A stretch of 45,064 bases of DNA from the NCBI RefSeq assembly GCF_012027725.1, contig NZ_SJOU01000019.1:1-45064 (forward strand), given 5' to 3'. Positions 1-8,516 of this stretch are shown piece by piece. Below the pieces are notes generated by a model, which ran no database searches, had not been told where the DNA came from, and was given only the letters and a program-made list of their open reading frames with translations. The position numbers were made by a program, and so were the translations under genes. Source of the stretch: Olsenella sp. SW781 (lineage in GTDB: Bacteria > Actinomycetota > Coriobacteriia > Coriobacteriales > Atopobiaceae). Within the stretch, counting starts at the first letter, position 1, and each line of letters starts with the position of its first letter.

Positions 1-110
1 GTGGCACGCCCGTCCCAAGCTCCCTGAGAGAAATAACCCGTCCCCTTTTAGCAGACGCCGGTGGCACGCCCGCCCCGGACCCCCCGAGGGAGAAGCCCGT
101 CCCCTTTTAA
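1..110. repeat. Two tandem copies of a ~45-bp dispersed repeat
   Basis: Copy one (1-45) and copy two (61-104) both open with GTGGCACGCCCG and close with CCCGTCCCC followed by TTTTA. The end of copy two overlaps the stop codon of icd at 107-109. A third copy lies inverted at 44994-45038 at the other end of the window; it matches copy one at about 38 of 45 positions by eye. The outer parts also match the 41388-41482 palindrome, so this belongs to module A. Confidence 0.8.
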
Positions 111-1306
111 TCGAGGGTCTCGCGGATGGCGAGGATGAACTCGCGGGTGCCGAGCGTCTCGGGGTTCTCGAGCGAGGTGATGCGGGCGAGGTCGCCGGTC
201 ATGCGGCCGGACTCGATCGTCTTGATCGTGGCGGCCTCTAGGCGGTCGGCAAAGTCCACGAGCTCGGGCAGCTCGTCGAGCTCGCCGCGCTTGCGCAGGG
301 CGCCCGTCCAGGCGAAGATCGTGGCAACGGAGTTGGTGGACGTGGGCTCGCCCTTGAGGTGCTTGTAGTAGTGGCGCTGGACGGTGCCGTGCGCGGCCTC
401 GTACTCGAAGTAGCCGTGCGGCGAGACGAGCACGGAGGTCATCATCGCGAGGCTGCCGAATGCCGAGGAGAGCATGTCGCTCATGACGTCGCCGTCGTAG
501 TTCTTGCACGCCCAGATGAAGCCGCCCTCGGACTTGACCACGCGCGCCACGGCGTCGTCGATCAGCGTGTAGAAGTACTCGATGCCCGCCGCCTCGAACT
601 GGGCGCGGTACTCGGCTTCGTAGATGTCCGCGAAGACGTCCTTGAAGCGGTGGTCGTAGGTCTTGGAGATCGTGTCCTTGGTGGCAAACCAGAGGTCCTG
701 GCCCGTGGAGAGCGCGTACTCGAAGCAGCTGCGCGCGAAGCTCTCGATGGAGGCGTCGAGGTTGTGCTGGCCCTGGACCACGCCCGGCCCGTCGAAGACG
801 TGGACGAGCTCGCGGCGTTCGGTGCCGTCCTCGGCGGTGTAGACGAGCTCCACCTTGCCGGGGCCGTCGATGCGCATCTCGGAGTTCTTGTAGACGTCGC
901 CGTAAGCATGACGCGCGATGGTGATGGGCTTCTTCCAGCAGCTCACCACGGGGTCGATGCCCTTGACCACGATGGGCGCGCGGAAGACCGTGCCGTCCAG
1001 GATTGCGCGGATCGTGCCGTTGGGGCTCTTCCACATCTGCTTCAGGCCGTACTCCTCCACGCGCGCGGCGTTGGGGGTGATGGTGGCGCACTTGACAGCG
1101 ACGCCCAGGCGCTTGGTGGCCTCGGCGGACTGGGCGGTGACCTGGTCGTCGGTCCTGTCGCGATTCTCCAGGCCGAGGTCGTAGTACTCGGTCTTGAGGT
1201 CGACGTACGGGCAGATGAGCTCGTCCTTGATGATCTGCCAGATGATGCGGGTCATCTCGTCGCCGTCCATCTCGACGAGCGGGGTCTTCATCTCGATCTT
1301 GGCCAT
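107..1306 (-). CDS. icd: NADP-dependent isocitrate dehydrogenase
   Basis: A 399-residue cytosolic enzyme that decarboxylates isocitrate to 2-oxoglutarate, making NADPH. The sequence follows the dimeric eukaryote-like IDH class: the start [20 protein letters not shown], the substrate segment [20 protein letters not shown] with NGTIR, and [11 protein letters not shown] near residue 308 that fixes the NADP site. Length equals the family norm (about 400). The ATG is preceded by a GGAGG Shine-Dalgarno. It is monocistronic as far as can be seen. In a fermentative organism it most likely serves glutamate precursor and NADPH supply rather than a full TCA cycle (inference). Its stop codon lies in a dispersed repeat. 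Confidence 0.95.
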   Translation of the reverse strand: MAKIEMKTPLVEMDGDEMTRIIWQIIKDELICPYVDLKTEYYDLGLENRDRTDDQVTAQSAEATKRLGVAVKCATITPNAARVEEYGLKQMWKSPNGTIRAILDGTVFRAPIVVKGIDPVVSCWKKPITIARHAYGDVYKNSEMRIDGPGKVELVYTAEDGTERRELVHVFDGPGVVQGQHNLDASIESFARSCFEYALSTGQDLWFATKDTISKTYDHRFKDVFADIYEAEYRAQFEAAGIEYFYTLIDDAVARVVKSEGGFIWACKNYDGDVMSDMLSSAFGSLAMMTSVLVSPHGYFEYEAAHGTVQRHYYKHLKGEPTSTNSVATIFAWTGALRKRGELDELPELVDFADRLEAATIKTIESGRMTGDLARITSLENPETLGTREFILAIRETLD

Positions 1307-1410
1307 GCGTGCCTCCGGGGTCGTGGGTGCTCACGGGGAAGAATGTATCACGGCGCCCGGGGCGGTCGGCCAGGCGCCGTCAGTTTGAGACGCGTTGGAC
1401 ACACGGGGGC

Positions 1411-1634
1411 TGTGCAGTCAGGCGGATAGTGTGAAAAAATGCGCCGGCGATGTGCAATCGGGCGGATAGTGGGAAGCGTTTTTCGCGGCGCCCCCAGTAG
1501 GTGCCCGATTTTTTCGCAGGATTTGTCCCATCCGAACCCTTGGATAAGGGGTCCATCGCGCAAAATCGCTTCCCACTATCCGCCCGATTGCACGGCAACG
1601 TGATGTTTTTTCGCACTATCCGCCTGATTGCGCA
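1411..1634. repeat. MITE-like element with nested inverted repeats (group C)
   Basis: This 224-bp element fills most of the 332-base gap 1307-1638. An outer arm at 1411-1445 and an inner arm at 1451-1478 are two versions of the same unit (TGTGCARTCRGGCGGATAGTG). Both return inverted at 1567-1594 (inner) and about 1598-1634 (outer). The inner 28-bp arms are perfect. A core GTTTTTCGCGGCG (1478-1490) resembles GTTCTTCTCGGC of the elements near 8.2, 33.3 and 41.6 kb. The right end stops 4 bp from the stop codon of the DUF3825-like gene. No open reading frame in it looks like a protein. Confidence 0.8.
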
Positions 1635-1638
1635 CGCA

Positions 1639-3414
1639 TCAGACGCTGAGGCAGGCGCTCAGCCATGCCGGCAGCTCCGCGCTGACCACGCGGGCGCAGG
1701 CGTAGCCGTCGGAAAGCGGGAGCGTGGCGACCCGCTCGTAGCCGGACTCCGTCGGGAGCAGGGCGAGCGCGGAGCCCCCGTCGGGGACGAGAAGGACGGT
1801 CCTGTCGGAGACGGGGTCATAGGCGGCTGTCGCCGCGCGCGGGCAGCGCGTGACGAGCGCGGTGCCGGAGAAGTCGGGCGCCGGGATGCTCCGGTCGAAG
1901 GTGGCCTCCGCGAGGGTGGCGAGGTAGAGCGCGGGGTCGCCCGCGCCCGCGGTGGAAAACTCGGCCAGCTGCCAGGGGATGTCGCCCTCGAGCGGGGAGA
2001 GGAGGGCGTAGATGGGCGCCCCGTCGCCCGTGAGCAGGCCCGTGTCAAAGGAGGCTGCCGCTCCGCCGGGGGAGACGGCGACCTTCCCCTCGGAGACGAT
2101 GCGCGCGACCGTCATCGTGAGGTAGTCCCTGAGGACGGCGAGCCCCTCGCCCCAGGGCTCCGGCGCGGCGAGCGCGGCCAGGGCGGAAAGCGCGTCGTCC
2201 CAAGGCCCGAGGGCGATGGTCGAGGCGAGGACCTGCAGCGGGTCTGCGCCGTCGGGCGCGGCCTCGGCGAAGGCGCCCCACGGCCCGCCGGCCGCGGCGC
2301 TGAGTCCCTCGAGGCCCACCTCCTCCGCCGCCCCGGCCTCGACCTCGGTGAGCGCCCAGCGCTTCCCGGCGACCGGGCGGGCGGAGCGGCGCAGCGTGAC
2401 GCGCACGGGCGTCACGCCGTCGGCCTGCAGGTAGCGAAGGGCAAACGAGACGTTGCTCCGCGTGCCCTCGAGCGCGCCCGTGGAGCGGGCGGCGCGGAAG
2501 TCCTCCTCGAGCACGGCGAGCGGGTCCACGTTGGGGGGGAGCACCTGGTAGAGGAGGCTGAGCTGCTCGTCCGAGCAGCGAATGTCCGCGTGGAAGTCCT
2601 GCGGGAGGTCGGACCGGACGCGCGGGGCGACGTCGGGCAGGGAGATGGCGTCGGGGGCGGGGGTGTCGCTCTCGGCGGGGGCGTCGGGCACGTAGGTGAT
2701 GGTGAACGAGATGGGAGGCTCGTGCTCGGGCTCGACGGGAGCCTCCGGCTCGGCGTCGCCCGCGTCGGGCGTCTCTCCCTCAGGGTGCGCGGCCTCCGTT
2801 TGGGCCGCCTCCGACTCCGCGTGGGCCGCCTCCGGCTCCGGAGCGGTCTCCGCCCGGTCCGCCTCCGGCCCTGCTGCGGTCTCCGCCTCAGGCTGCGCGG
2901 CGGCCACCGAGACCTCCTCGCCGGCGTCCGGCGTCTCCCCGGCGCTCGGCGCCGCCTCCGCGGGCGCGGCCTCGCCCGGGGCCTCCGGCTCGGCGGGCGC
3001 CCCGGCCCCGGCGGCGTCGTCCTTCTCGTCCTTCTCGTTCTTCTCGGCTGGCGGCTCGACGTGCCGCGGCTTCACGGGCTTGAGCGCCTTTGCCCCGCGC
3101 TTGCGCTTCCAGGGCTTTCCGCTTGCGGCGGCCTTGTCCCCGGCGTCCTGGGCGCGCTCGAGCGCGCGGTCGTACTCCTCGCACGCGAGGACCGTGGCGT
3201 ACACGTAGCCCTTCTTGAACACCGTGAGCTTGATGAACTCGGGGAGCTGCTCGCAGAGCTCGCGCATGTCGGCGCAGCCGAGGTCCGCGGGCGCGAGCCC
3301 GTCTGCGACGAGCGCCTCCTCGGCGCGCGGCAGGAGCGTCTGGCGGTTCACGCCGAGCTCGCGCGAGAGCAGCTGATATAGGTACACGCGGTTGCCGGGG
3401 GTTATCTTTGCCAT
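1639..3414 (-). CDS. DUF3825-like protein with Ala/Glu/Pro-rich linker
   Basis: A 591-residue protein in three parts. Residues 1-85 form a small winged-helix-like domain (LYQLLSRELGVNRQTLLPRA, ending FIKLTVFKKGYVYATV). Residues 90-235 are low complexity: a basic patch (KPWKRKRGAKALKPVKPR), then a long Ala/Glu/Pro stretch. The C-terminal third carries DYLTMTVARI, FDTGLLTGDGAPIYALLSP and LALLPTESGYERVATLPLSDGYA, a pattern I associate with DUF3825, proposed as an OB-fold nucleic-acid-related domain; that assignment is from memory. The start at 3414 is preceded by GAGGAGG; an upstream in-frame ATG at 3534 lacks one. Function unknown; RNA binding is a reasonable guess. Divergent from the phosphodiesterase gene. 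Confidence 0.75.
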   Translation of the reverse strand: MAKITPGNRVYLYQLLSRELGVNRQTLLPRAEEALVADGLAPADLGCADMRELCEQLPEFIKLTVFKKGYVYATVLACEEYDRALERAQDAGDKAAASGKPWKRKRGAKALKPVKPRHVEPPAEKNEKDEKDDAAGAGAPAEPEAPGEAAPAEAAPSAGETPDAGEEVSVAAAQPEAETAAGPEADRAETAPEPEAAHAESEAAQTEAAHPEGETPDAGDAEPEAPVEPEHEPPISFTITYVPDAPAESDTPAPDAISLPDVAPRVRSDLPQDFHADIRCSDEQLSLLYQVLPPNVDPLAVLEEDFRAARSTGALEGTRSNVSFALRYLQADGVTPVRVTLRRSARPVAGKRWALTEVEAGAAEEVGLEGLSAAAGGPWGAFAEAAPDGADPLQVLASTIALGPWDDALSALAALAAPEPWGEGLAVLRDYLTMTVARIVSEGKVAVSPGGAAASFDTGLLTGDGAPIYALLSPLEGDIPWQLAEFSTAGAGDPALYLATLAEATFDRSIPAPDFSGTALVTRCPRAATAAYDPVSDRTVLLVPDGGSALALLPTESGYERVATLPLSDGYACARVVSAELPAWLSACLSV

Positions 3415-3602
3415 GGTGCCTCCTCGAGTTGCTCGCCGGGTGGCGTGAAGTTGCGAGCACACTACGTTACTACCCATTCCGCTCCCGTGCCCGGCGCGTC
3501 TTGCGAGCGGTCCCGCAACGTCGCCCGCCGTCAACCGAGAGGGCGCCCGTCCCCGATGGGCGAGCTGCTAGCATCAGGGGAGCGACCGAAGGGGGGGCGC
3601 CC

Positions 3603-4493
3603 ATGAGGGCTCGAGACGTTCTGGGGGCCGCGGGGATCGCGGCCGGGGCAGCCGCCGGCGTCGTGGCGGGCGCGTGCGCGCTGGTGGCGCCGCGCCGTGG
3701 CGGCGAGGAGATCGAGGGGCGATGGGCGGAGCTCTGCCGCCATCGCTACGCCCACCGCGGCCTGCATGCGGAGGGCATCCCCGAGAACTCGCTCACCGCC
3801 TTCGCCAGGGCGCGCGAGCTGGGATTTGGCATCGAGCTCGACGTCCACCTCACGCTCGACGGGGAGCTCGTCGTGATTCACGACTCGAGCCTCGGGCGCG
3901 TCTGCGGGCGCTCGGGCGTGGTCGAGCAGCTGACGCTCGCCGAGCTCGGCGAGTGCCGGCTCATGGGGACTGACGAGGGCATCCCGACCCTTGACGAGGT
4001 GCTGCGGCTCTTTGATGCCTCGGGCGACACTACCTCCCCCGCGCCGCCGGTGATCGTCGAGCTCAAGACCGCGGACGGTAATGCGGCCCTTCTCGCCGAG
4101 CGCACGATGGCCTGTATCGACCGCTATGACCTCAGCTTTTGCGTGGAGAGCTTCGACCCTCGCGCGCTCGGGTGGCTGCGGGCCCACCGTCCGGACGTCC
4201 TGCGCGGCCAGCTCGTGCGGAGCTTCCTGGGCGACAAGGACCTCGGCCTGGCGCGCCGCCTCGGGGCGACGGCGCTTCTCGGCAACGTGGCGGCGCGGCC
4301 CGACTTCATCGCGTGCCGGTTCCGCGACCGAGGCCTCCCGGCGGTCCGCCTTGCCTGCGGCCGGCTCGGCGCGCATCTCGTCACCTGGACGATTCACTCC
4401 GAGCGTGAGATGCTGGAGAGCGAGGCCGAGGGCGCGCCGGTGATCTTCGAGGGGTTCATCCCCGACCCGCGCTCCACGATCGTGGGGAGGTGA
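3603..4493 (+). CDS. Glycerophosphodiester phosphodiesterase, membrane-anchored
   Basis: A 296-residue GDPD-family enzyme (UgpQ/GlpQ type) that cleaves glycerophosphodiesters to glycerol 3-phosphate and an alcohol. Residues 1-32 are a hydrophobic Ala/Gly/Val helix, a signal anchor or uncleaved signal. The catalytic signature is clear: HRGLHAEGIPENSLTAF, then GIELDVHLTLDGELVVIHDSSLGR containing the metal-binding E-L-D and second catalytic His, and IVELK further on. The ATG at 3603 was chosen because the protein begins naturally there after a G-rich Shine-Dalgarno stretch; TAGCAT at 3569-3574 is a plausible -10 box. It converges on trmB with a 7-nt gap. Confidence 0.93.
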   Translation: MRARDVLGAAGIAAGAAAGVVAGACALVAPRRGGEEIEGRWAELCRHRYAHRGLHAEGIPENSLTAFARARELGFGIELDVHLTLDGELVVIHDSSLGRVCGRSGVVEQLTLAELGECRLMGTDEGIPTLDEVLRLFDASGDTTSPAPPVIVELKTADGNAALLAERTMACIDRYDLSFCVESFDPRALGWLRAHRPDVLRGQLVRSFLGDKDLGLARRLGATALLGNVAARPDFIACRFRDRGLPAVRLACGRLGAHLVTWTIHSEREMLESEAEGAPVIFEGFIPDPRSTIVGR

Positions 4494-4500
4494 GTCCCGA

Positions 4501-5352
4501 CTAGCGGCCCGCGGCGCGCGAGGAGAGCCGCTCGGCGCGGTTCCTGAGGTTGGCGACCGTCGCCTGCATGCCGTGCGGCGCGTAGGAGATCTCCTCGAGC
4601 GAGGCGAGGTCCTGGGGGAGGTAGGCGGCGAGCGAGAGCTCCGCCGTCTGCTCGGCATGCTCCGGCGCGGGGCCGGGCACGACGATGAGCGAGAGGACCT
4701 TGGCACCCTGCGCGCTCAGGCGCTCCTCGTACTCGCTCGTGGGCTCGTCGGGGAAGTCCGCCCGCGTGTCGCGCGACTCCCTGACGATGCGATAGCCGGC
4801 GAGCGGGACCTGCGTGAGCATGAAGTCGAAGAGCGGCTGGCTGTCGGTCTTGAAGGAGACCTCGCCGCCCGCGGCGAGCACGTCGCGGAAGTCCATGAGG
4901 CGCTCCATGCTCGCCATGCGGAGGTGCGCGTCGCGCTTCCGGGGGAACGGCGTGGGGAAGTTGAGGTGGATGCGCGAGAGCTCGCCAGGCGAGAAGAACT
5001 CGCGGACGCGCATGCCGGTGCCGGGGACCACGACCACGTTGTGAAGGCCGCTCTCGCAGACGCGCTGGGCGGCGTAGGCCACGCAGATGGGCTCGGCGTC
5101 CATGGCGACGAAGAGCACGTCGGGCTCGCGCCGCGCCGCCTCGACGGCGAACGCACCCTTCCCGCAGCCGAGGTCGAGGCGGACCTCGCGGTAGCGCCCG
5201 GCCCCCGCCTCGGCGCCGATGCCGCGCCAGCAGGCCTCGGCCCAGCGGCCGCGCCAACGCTCCGGCGTGAGCTCGATGGCGTCCGCATAGCGCTCGAGGC
5301 GCTCCTCGAGGACGAAGTTCTTGGGAAGCCTCGCGTGAAGGGCGTGGGGCAT
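4501..5352 (-). CDS. trmB: tRNA (guanine-N7-)-methyltransferase, divergent
   Basis: A 283-residue SAM-dependent methylase expected to make m7G46 in the variable loop of tRNAs. It has the class I SAM motif RLDLGCGKGAFAVEAA, the acidic residue after strand 2 (FVAMDAEP), and the TrmB hallmark region HLNFPTPFPRKRDAHLRM followed by FKTDSQPLFDFML and PTSEYEERL. In most TrmB proteins the hallmark reads (S/P)DPWPKKRHxKRR; here Asp-Pro-Trp is Thr-Pro-Phe. The start at 5352 follows GGAG at good spacing and matches the family N-terminus better than the upstream in-frame ATG at 5463, which lies beyond a large palindrome. It sits downstream of yfbR on the same strand. Confidence 0.88.
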   Translation of the reverse strand: MPHALHARLPKNFVLEERLERYADAIELTPERWRGRWAEACWRGIGAEAGAGRYREVRLDLGCGKGAFAVEAARREPDVLFVAMDAEPICVAYAAQRVCESGLHNVVVVPGTGMRVREFFSPGELSRIHLNFPTPFPRKRDAHLRMASMERLMDFRDVLAAGGEVSFKTDSQPLFDFMLTQVPLAGYRIVRESRDTRADFPDEPTSEYEERLSAQGAKVLSLIVVPGPAPEHAEQTAELSLAAYLPQDLASLEEISYAPHGMQATVANLRNRAERLSSRAAGR

Positions 5353-5371
5353 GGGTTCTCCGTTTCCGAAG

Positions 5372-5455
5372 TTGCCTATTTGGGGACAGGCCCCTTTTAG
5401 GCATGTTTTCCTGCGTGCAAACATGCCTAAAAGGGGCCTGTCCCCAAATAGGCAA
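5372..5455. repeat. Perfect 37-bp inverted repeat (module A)
   Basis: Arms 5372-5408 and 5419-5455 are exactly complementary, with a 10-nt loop. Each arm contains GGGGACAGGCCCCTTTTAGGC. It lies between yfbR and trmB, 20 nt upstream of the trmB start, so an RNA read through yfbR would form a very stable hairpin just before the trmB ribosome-binding site. The same AAAAGGGG module recurs at 25717, 28050, 36526, 41388 and 43176. Confidence 0.95.
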
Positions 5456-5476
5456 ATAGGCAACTAGGCGGCGGGG

Positions 5477-6079
5477 TCAGAGGAGCTCGTCGAGGGTGGC
5501 CCCGTAGGAGGGAAGGAACTCGGACACGAAGTCGGCGACCTCGGGGAGCTCCGCGGCCATCTCGTCCACGGCGGCGCGGCAGGTGCGCTCCGCGCTTGCG
5601 AACTCCGCGTTGCCGGCGCGGCGCTCGTCGATGCACTTGATGAGCGCGGAGATCTTGTCGGCTGCCTTCACGAGCCGGCGGAGGTAGGTCTCGTCCTCCC
5701 CGGCGGTGCCCGGCATCCAGAGGATGTCCTCGAAGCACGGCCTCAGATCGTCGGGAAGCGTCTCCAGAAGCTGGCGCTCCGCCCCCCGCTCGACGGCGCC
5801 GTACGCGCTCCTGATGGTCCCGTCGTGGTACTTCACGGGCGTGGGCATGTCGCCGGTGATGATCTCGGACGCGTCATGGTAGAGCGCCACGAGGGTGGCC
5901 CGCTCGGCGTTGAGGGAGCGGCCGTGGCGCACGTTGGCCAGCACGCAGAGCATGTGCGCGATGAGCGCCACCTCGAGCGTGTGCTCGGAGAGGTTCTCGG
6001 GGCGCGAGCTGCGCATGAGGGCCCAGCGCTCGATGTACTTCATGCGCGAGAGCAGCGCGAGGAAGTGGGACTCTGCCAT
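5477..6079 (-). CDS. yfbR: 5'-deoxynucleotidase YfbR (HD domain)
   Basis: A 200-residue HD-superfamily phosphohydrolase that dephosphorylates deoxyribonucleoside 5'-monophosphates in the cytosol. The protein aligns along its whole length with E. coli YfbR: ESHFLALLSRMKYIERWALMR at the start, His33 in NLSEH, His68-Asp69 in LYHDASE, the substrate loop GDMPTPVKYHDG and the late metal ligand Asp141 in KAADK. Length is as in the family (about 200). Start at 6079 is preceded by AGGAG. Same strand and immediately upstream of trmB, but the palindrome between them may reduce coupling. Confidence 0.93.
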   Translation of the reverse strand: MAESHFLALLSRMKYIERWALMRSSRPENLSEHTLEVALIAHMLCVLANVRHGRSLNAERATLVALYHDASEIITGDMPTPVKYHDGTIRSAYGAVERGAERQLLETLPDDLRPCFEDILWMPGTAGEDETYLRRLVKAADKISALIKCIDERRAGNAEFASAERTCRAAVDEMAAELPEVADFVSEFLPSYGATLDELL

Positions 6080-6100
6080 GACGGCTCCTTGCTTCGTCTA

Positions 6101-6249
6101 ACGTGCCAATTACGTCAGGTTTATTTGGCACATTCACTGTGACGCAGACATGATATATCGCCTGTCGGACGGAAATCCGACGTGCCACTGGCGTCAGGTT
6201 TGTTTGGCATGCGTCCTTTGCGTGCCAAACAAACCTGACGCCAGTGGCA
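6101..6249. repeat. Module B inverted repeat plus a half copy
   Basis: Arms 6183-6209 and 6223-6249 are a perfect 27-bp inverted repeat containing GCGTCAGGTTTGTTTGGCA with a 13-nt loop. A degenerate half copy (CGTCAGGTTTATTTGGCAC) lies at 6101-6130, next to the yfbR ribosome-binding site. The pair fills most of the 6080-6281 gap between yfbR and the pyrophosphatase gene, which lie on the same strand. Confidence 0.9.
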
Positions 6250-6281
6250 TAGTGGCGCGTCGGCGCAGGCCTGACGCGGCG

Positions 6282-7949
6282 CTAGTCGGCATCCTCCTGG
6301 ATGCTCTGGAGCGTGGCCATGAGCGCGGGGATGACCTGCTTCTTGCGGCTGACCACGCCGGGCAGGCGCGCCATGCCGTTCTCGGGGTCGGTGTCGAAGG
6401 CGCGCGCGATGATGTCCTCGGCGCCCTCGCCGTACCACAGCACCTCGCTCGACGAGCTCTTGACGTCGGTGAAGAGGTAGAAGACGAGCGGCAGCTCCTC
6501 GAGCGCGGCGGCCTCGCGCAGGTACGGGCCCACGAGCGCCTCGGCCGCCTTGCGGCTCTTCTCGGTCATGTAGCTGCCCTGGCCGACGCCAAACTTGACG
6601 TTGCCGCGGCTGAAGATCTTGAAGTCGGCCCCGAAGACCTCCTCCGCCGTGCGGCCGGTGAGGTCGGCGCCCGCCTCGAACATCTCGTCGGCGTAGACGT
6701 TGATGTCGACGTCGGCGATCTTGGCGAGCGCGGCGGCGGTGTCGCGGTCGATCTGCGTGCAGGTGGGCGAGCGGAAGGCCAGCGTGTCGGAGAGGATGGC
6801 CGAGAGCATGAGCCCCGCGACGTCCCTGGGGATCTCCACGTCATTCTCGCGATACATCATGTAGACGATGGTGCAGGTGCAGCCCACGGGCATGTTTCGG
6901 AAGTAGGCCGGGCCCTCGGTCTCGATGGAGCCGATGCGGTGGTGGTCGATGATCTCCATGATCTCGGCCTGCTCGAGGCCCTCGACGGACTGGGAGCGCT
7001 CGTTGTGGTCCACCAGGATGACGTGCTTCTTCTTGGCGGCGAGGAGGTTCGGCGAGCTCACGAGGCCCACGTAGTGGCTGTTCTCGTCGATGACGGGGAA
7101 GTAGCGGTGGCGCGAGTGTGCCATCATCTTGCGCGCGTCGTCGACGGAGGTGTTGACGCTCACCTTGAGGATGCCCTCGGAGAGCATCTTGGCACGCACG
7201 GGGATGGACATGGAGATGATGCGCGCCGCCGCGTAGGTGTCGTACGGGGTGGTGATGATGGCGCAGCCGTGGCGCTCGGCGGACGAGATGACCTTGCTCG
7301 AGATGTGCGCGCTGCAGCAGACCACAAGGCAGCTCGCCTCGCTCTCGACGGCGAACTGCTGGGTCTCGTACCGGTTGGTCACGAGGACGATGTCGCCGGG
7401 CTTGACGGTGTCCTCCATCATCTCGGGCGTGGTGCCCACGCGGACGCAGCCGCTGGTGACGCGGCCCGTGGGGTCTCCGAGGATCATCTCGCCCTTGAGG
7501 GTGTCGACGATGTTGGCGTAGCAGGTGCGCGACTCGCCGATCACGCTCATGTCGAAGACGTCCATGTTGGCGTTGGCGATGTCCTTGACGGCGATGAGGC
7601 CCTCGAGGTTGTTCTCGTCGTCGGTGACGCAGAGGGTGTCGGTCTTTGCCTCGCGCATGAGGTTCCATGCCGCGAAGAGGCTCATCTCGCCGTCGATGCC
7701 GCCCTGGCGCTGGATCTCGGTGTCCTTGATCTGCGGGGTGACGGAGGTGATGAGCTCCGGCTCGGCAAAGCCGAAGTGGTTGAGGACGAAGGCCGTCTCG
7801 CGGTTGATGGCTCCCGCGCGGCGCGGCTGGTAGATGTCCGTGTGCTCGACGGCATTCTTGAGGTGCGCATACGCGATGGCCGAGCAGATGCTGTCCGTGT
7901 CCGGATGCAGGTGGCCGATGACGTTGACCTTGCGGATACCTTCTGGCAT
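6282..7949 (-). CDS. ppaC: Manganese-dependent inorganic pyrophosphatase with CBS-DRTGG insert
   Basis: A 555-residue family II pyrophosphatase (DHH superfamily) that hydrolyses pyrophosphate to phosphate with Mn2+ or Co2+. The N-terminal catalytic motif is NVIGHLHPDTDSICSAIAYA; the DHH motif is IIDHHRIGS; the DHHA2 end contains GQGSYMT and SRKKQVIPAL. Between them, about residues 70-310, lie CBS domains flanking a DRTGG-like domain, as in nucleotide-regulated pyrophosphatases of Clostridium and Moorella, where AMP/ADP inhibit and ATP or Ap4A activate. Plain family II enzymes are about 310 residues, so the extra length equals the regulatory insert. The start at 7949 follows GGAAGGA. An upstream TACGA-N2-TCGTA palindrome (7994-8005) could be an operator. 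Confidence 0.93.
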   Translation of the reverse strand: MPEGIRKVNVIGHLHPDTDSICSAIAYAHLKNAVEHTDIYQPRRAGAINRETAFVLNHFGFAEPELITSVTPQIKDTEIQRQGGIDGEMSLFAAWNLMREAKTDTLCVTDDENNLEGLIAVKDIANANMDVFDMSVIGESRTCYANIVDTLKGEMILGDPTGRVTSGCVRVGTTPEMMEDTVKPGDIVLVTNRYETQQFAVESEASCLVVCCSAHISSKVISSAERHGCAIITTPYDTYAAARIISMSIPVRAKMLSEGILKVSVNTSVDDARKMMAHSRHRYFPVIDENSHYVGLVSSPNLLAAKKKHVILVDHNERSQSVEGLEQAEIMEIIDHHRIGSIETEGPAYFRNMPVGCTCTIVYMMYRENDVEIPRDVAGLMLSAILSDTLAFRSPTCTQIDRDTAAALAKIADVDINVYADEMFEAGADLTGRTAEEVFGADFKIFSRGNVKFGVGQGSYMTEKSRKAAEALVGPYLREAAALEELPLVFYLFTDVKSSSSEVLWYGEGAEDIIARAFDTDPENGMARLPGVVSRKKQVIPALMATLQSIQEDAD

Positions 7950-8110
7950 GTGCCTTCCTTCCCCCTGGTGCTTCCTCGTCTGATTGTGCCACGTACGAGG
8001 TCGTATATGGGCGCCCGGCTTGCGAACGGTAGAAAATCCGCGCGGCCGGACGTTCTTCTCGGCGTGTCGCAGGCTGCTTCTTGGCCCTGCGGGAGTCACC
8101 GCTCTCCGTC

Positions 8111-8314
8111 CGCTGCGGATTTGGGGGTCGTGGCAATTTCCGGTCCGAGGGCGTTGCGCGGATTGGGGTTATGGCAGATTCTGGGCTGCCATAACCCCAT
8201 AACCCGCAGCACGGCGAGAAGAACGACCAGTTGGCAGTCGGCGCCGATTGCCACAACCCCACATTCGACGACGCCACGGCGACGGGAATTGCCACGACCT
8301 CCAAATCCGCAGCG
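8111..8314. repeat. MITE-like element with 32-bp terminal inverted repeats (group C)
   Basis: The ends 8111-8142 and 8283-8314 match as inverted repeats at 30 of 32 positions (CGCTGCGGATTTGGGGGTCG onward). Inside is a perfect 13-bp inverted repeat (8165-8177 / 8186-8198, GGGGTTATGGCAG) and the core GAGAAGAACG at about 8215-8224. Positions 8203-8261 match the minus strand of 33247-33304 at roughly 80 percent. It sits between the divergent pyrophosphatase and ettA genes. The rest of the 7950-8516 gap holds another CGTTCTTCTCGGCGTG copy at about 8050 and no plausible gene. Confidence 0.85.
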
Positions 8315-8516
8315 CGGGGAGGGCACGGGCGCGGGGGGGTCGACACGCGGCCGGGGCGGCCCGGACCCGGGCGCGAAGCGGGCCAACCGTCGTGCGGCCG
8401 GCCACGCCCACGTGACGGATTTCTCCTGCAGGGCGCGCGTTCTTCTCGCCCGGCGGGAAGGGGCTGGGATAGACTCGGTGTGACGTCAGGCCCCGCACAG
8501 AGAGGCGAGAAACCCC

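Noticed and set aside
48-1334. A 428-codon frame overlapping icd on the same strand
   Set aside because: Arg/His/Pro-rich out-of-frame shadow of icd, which is a confident full-length family member.
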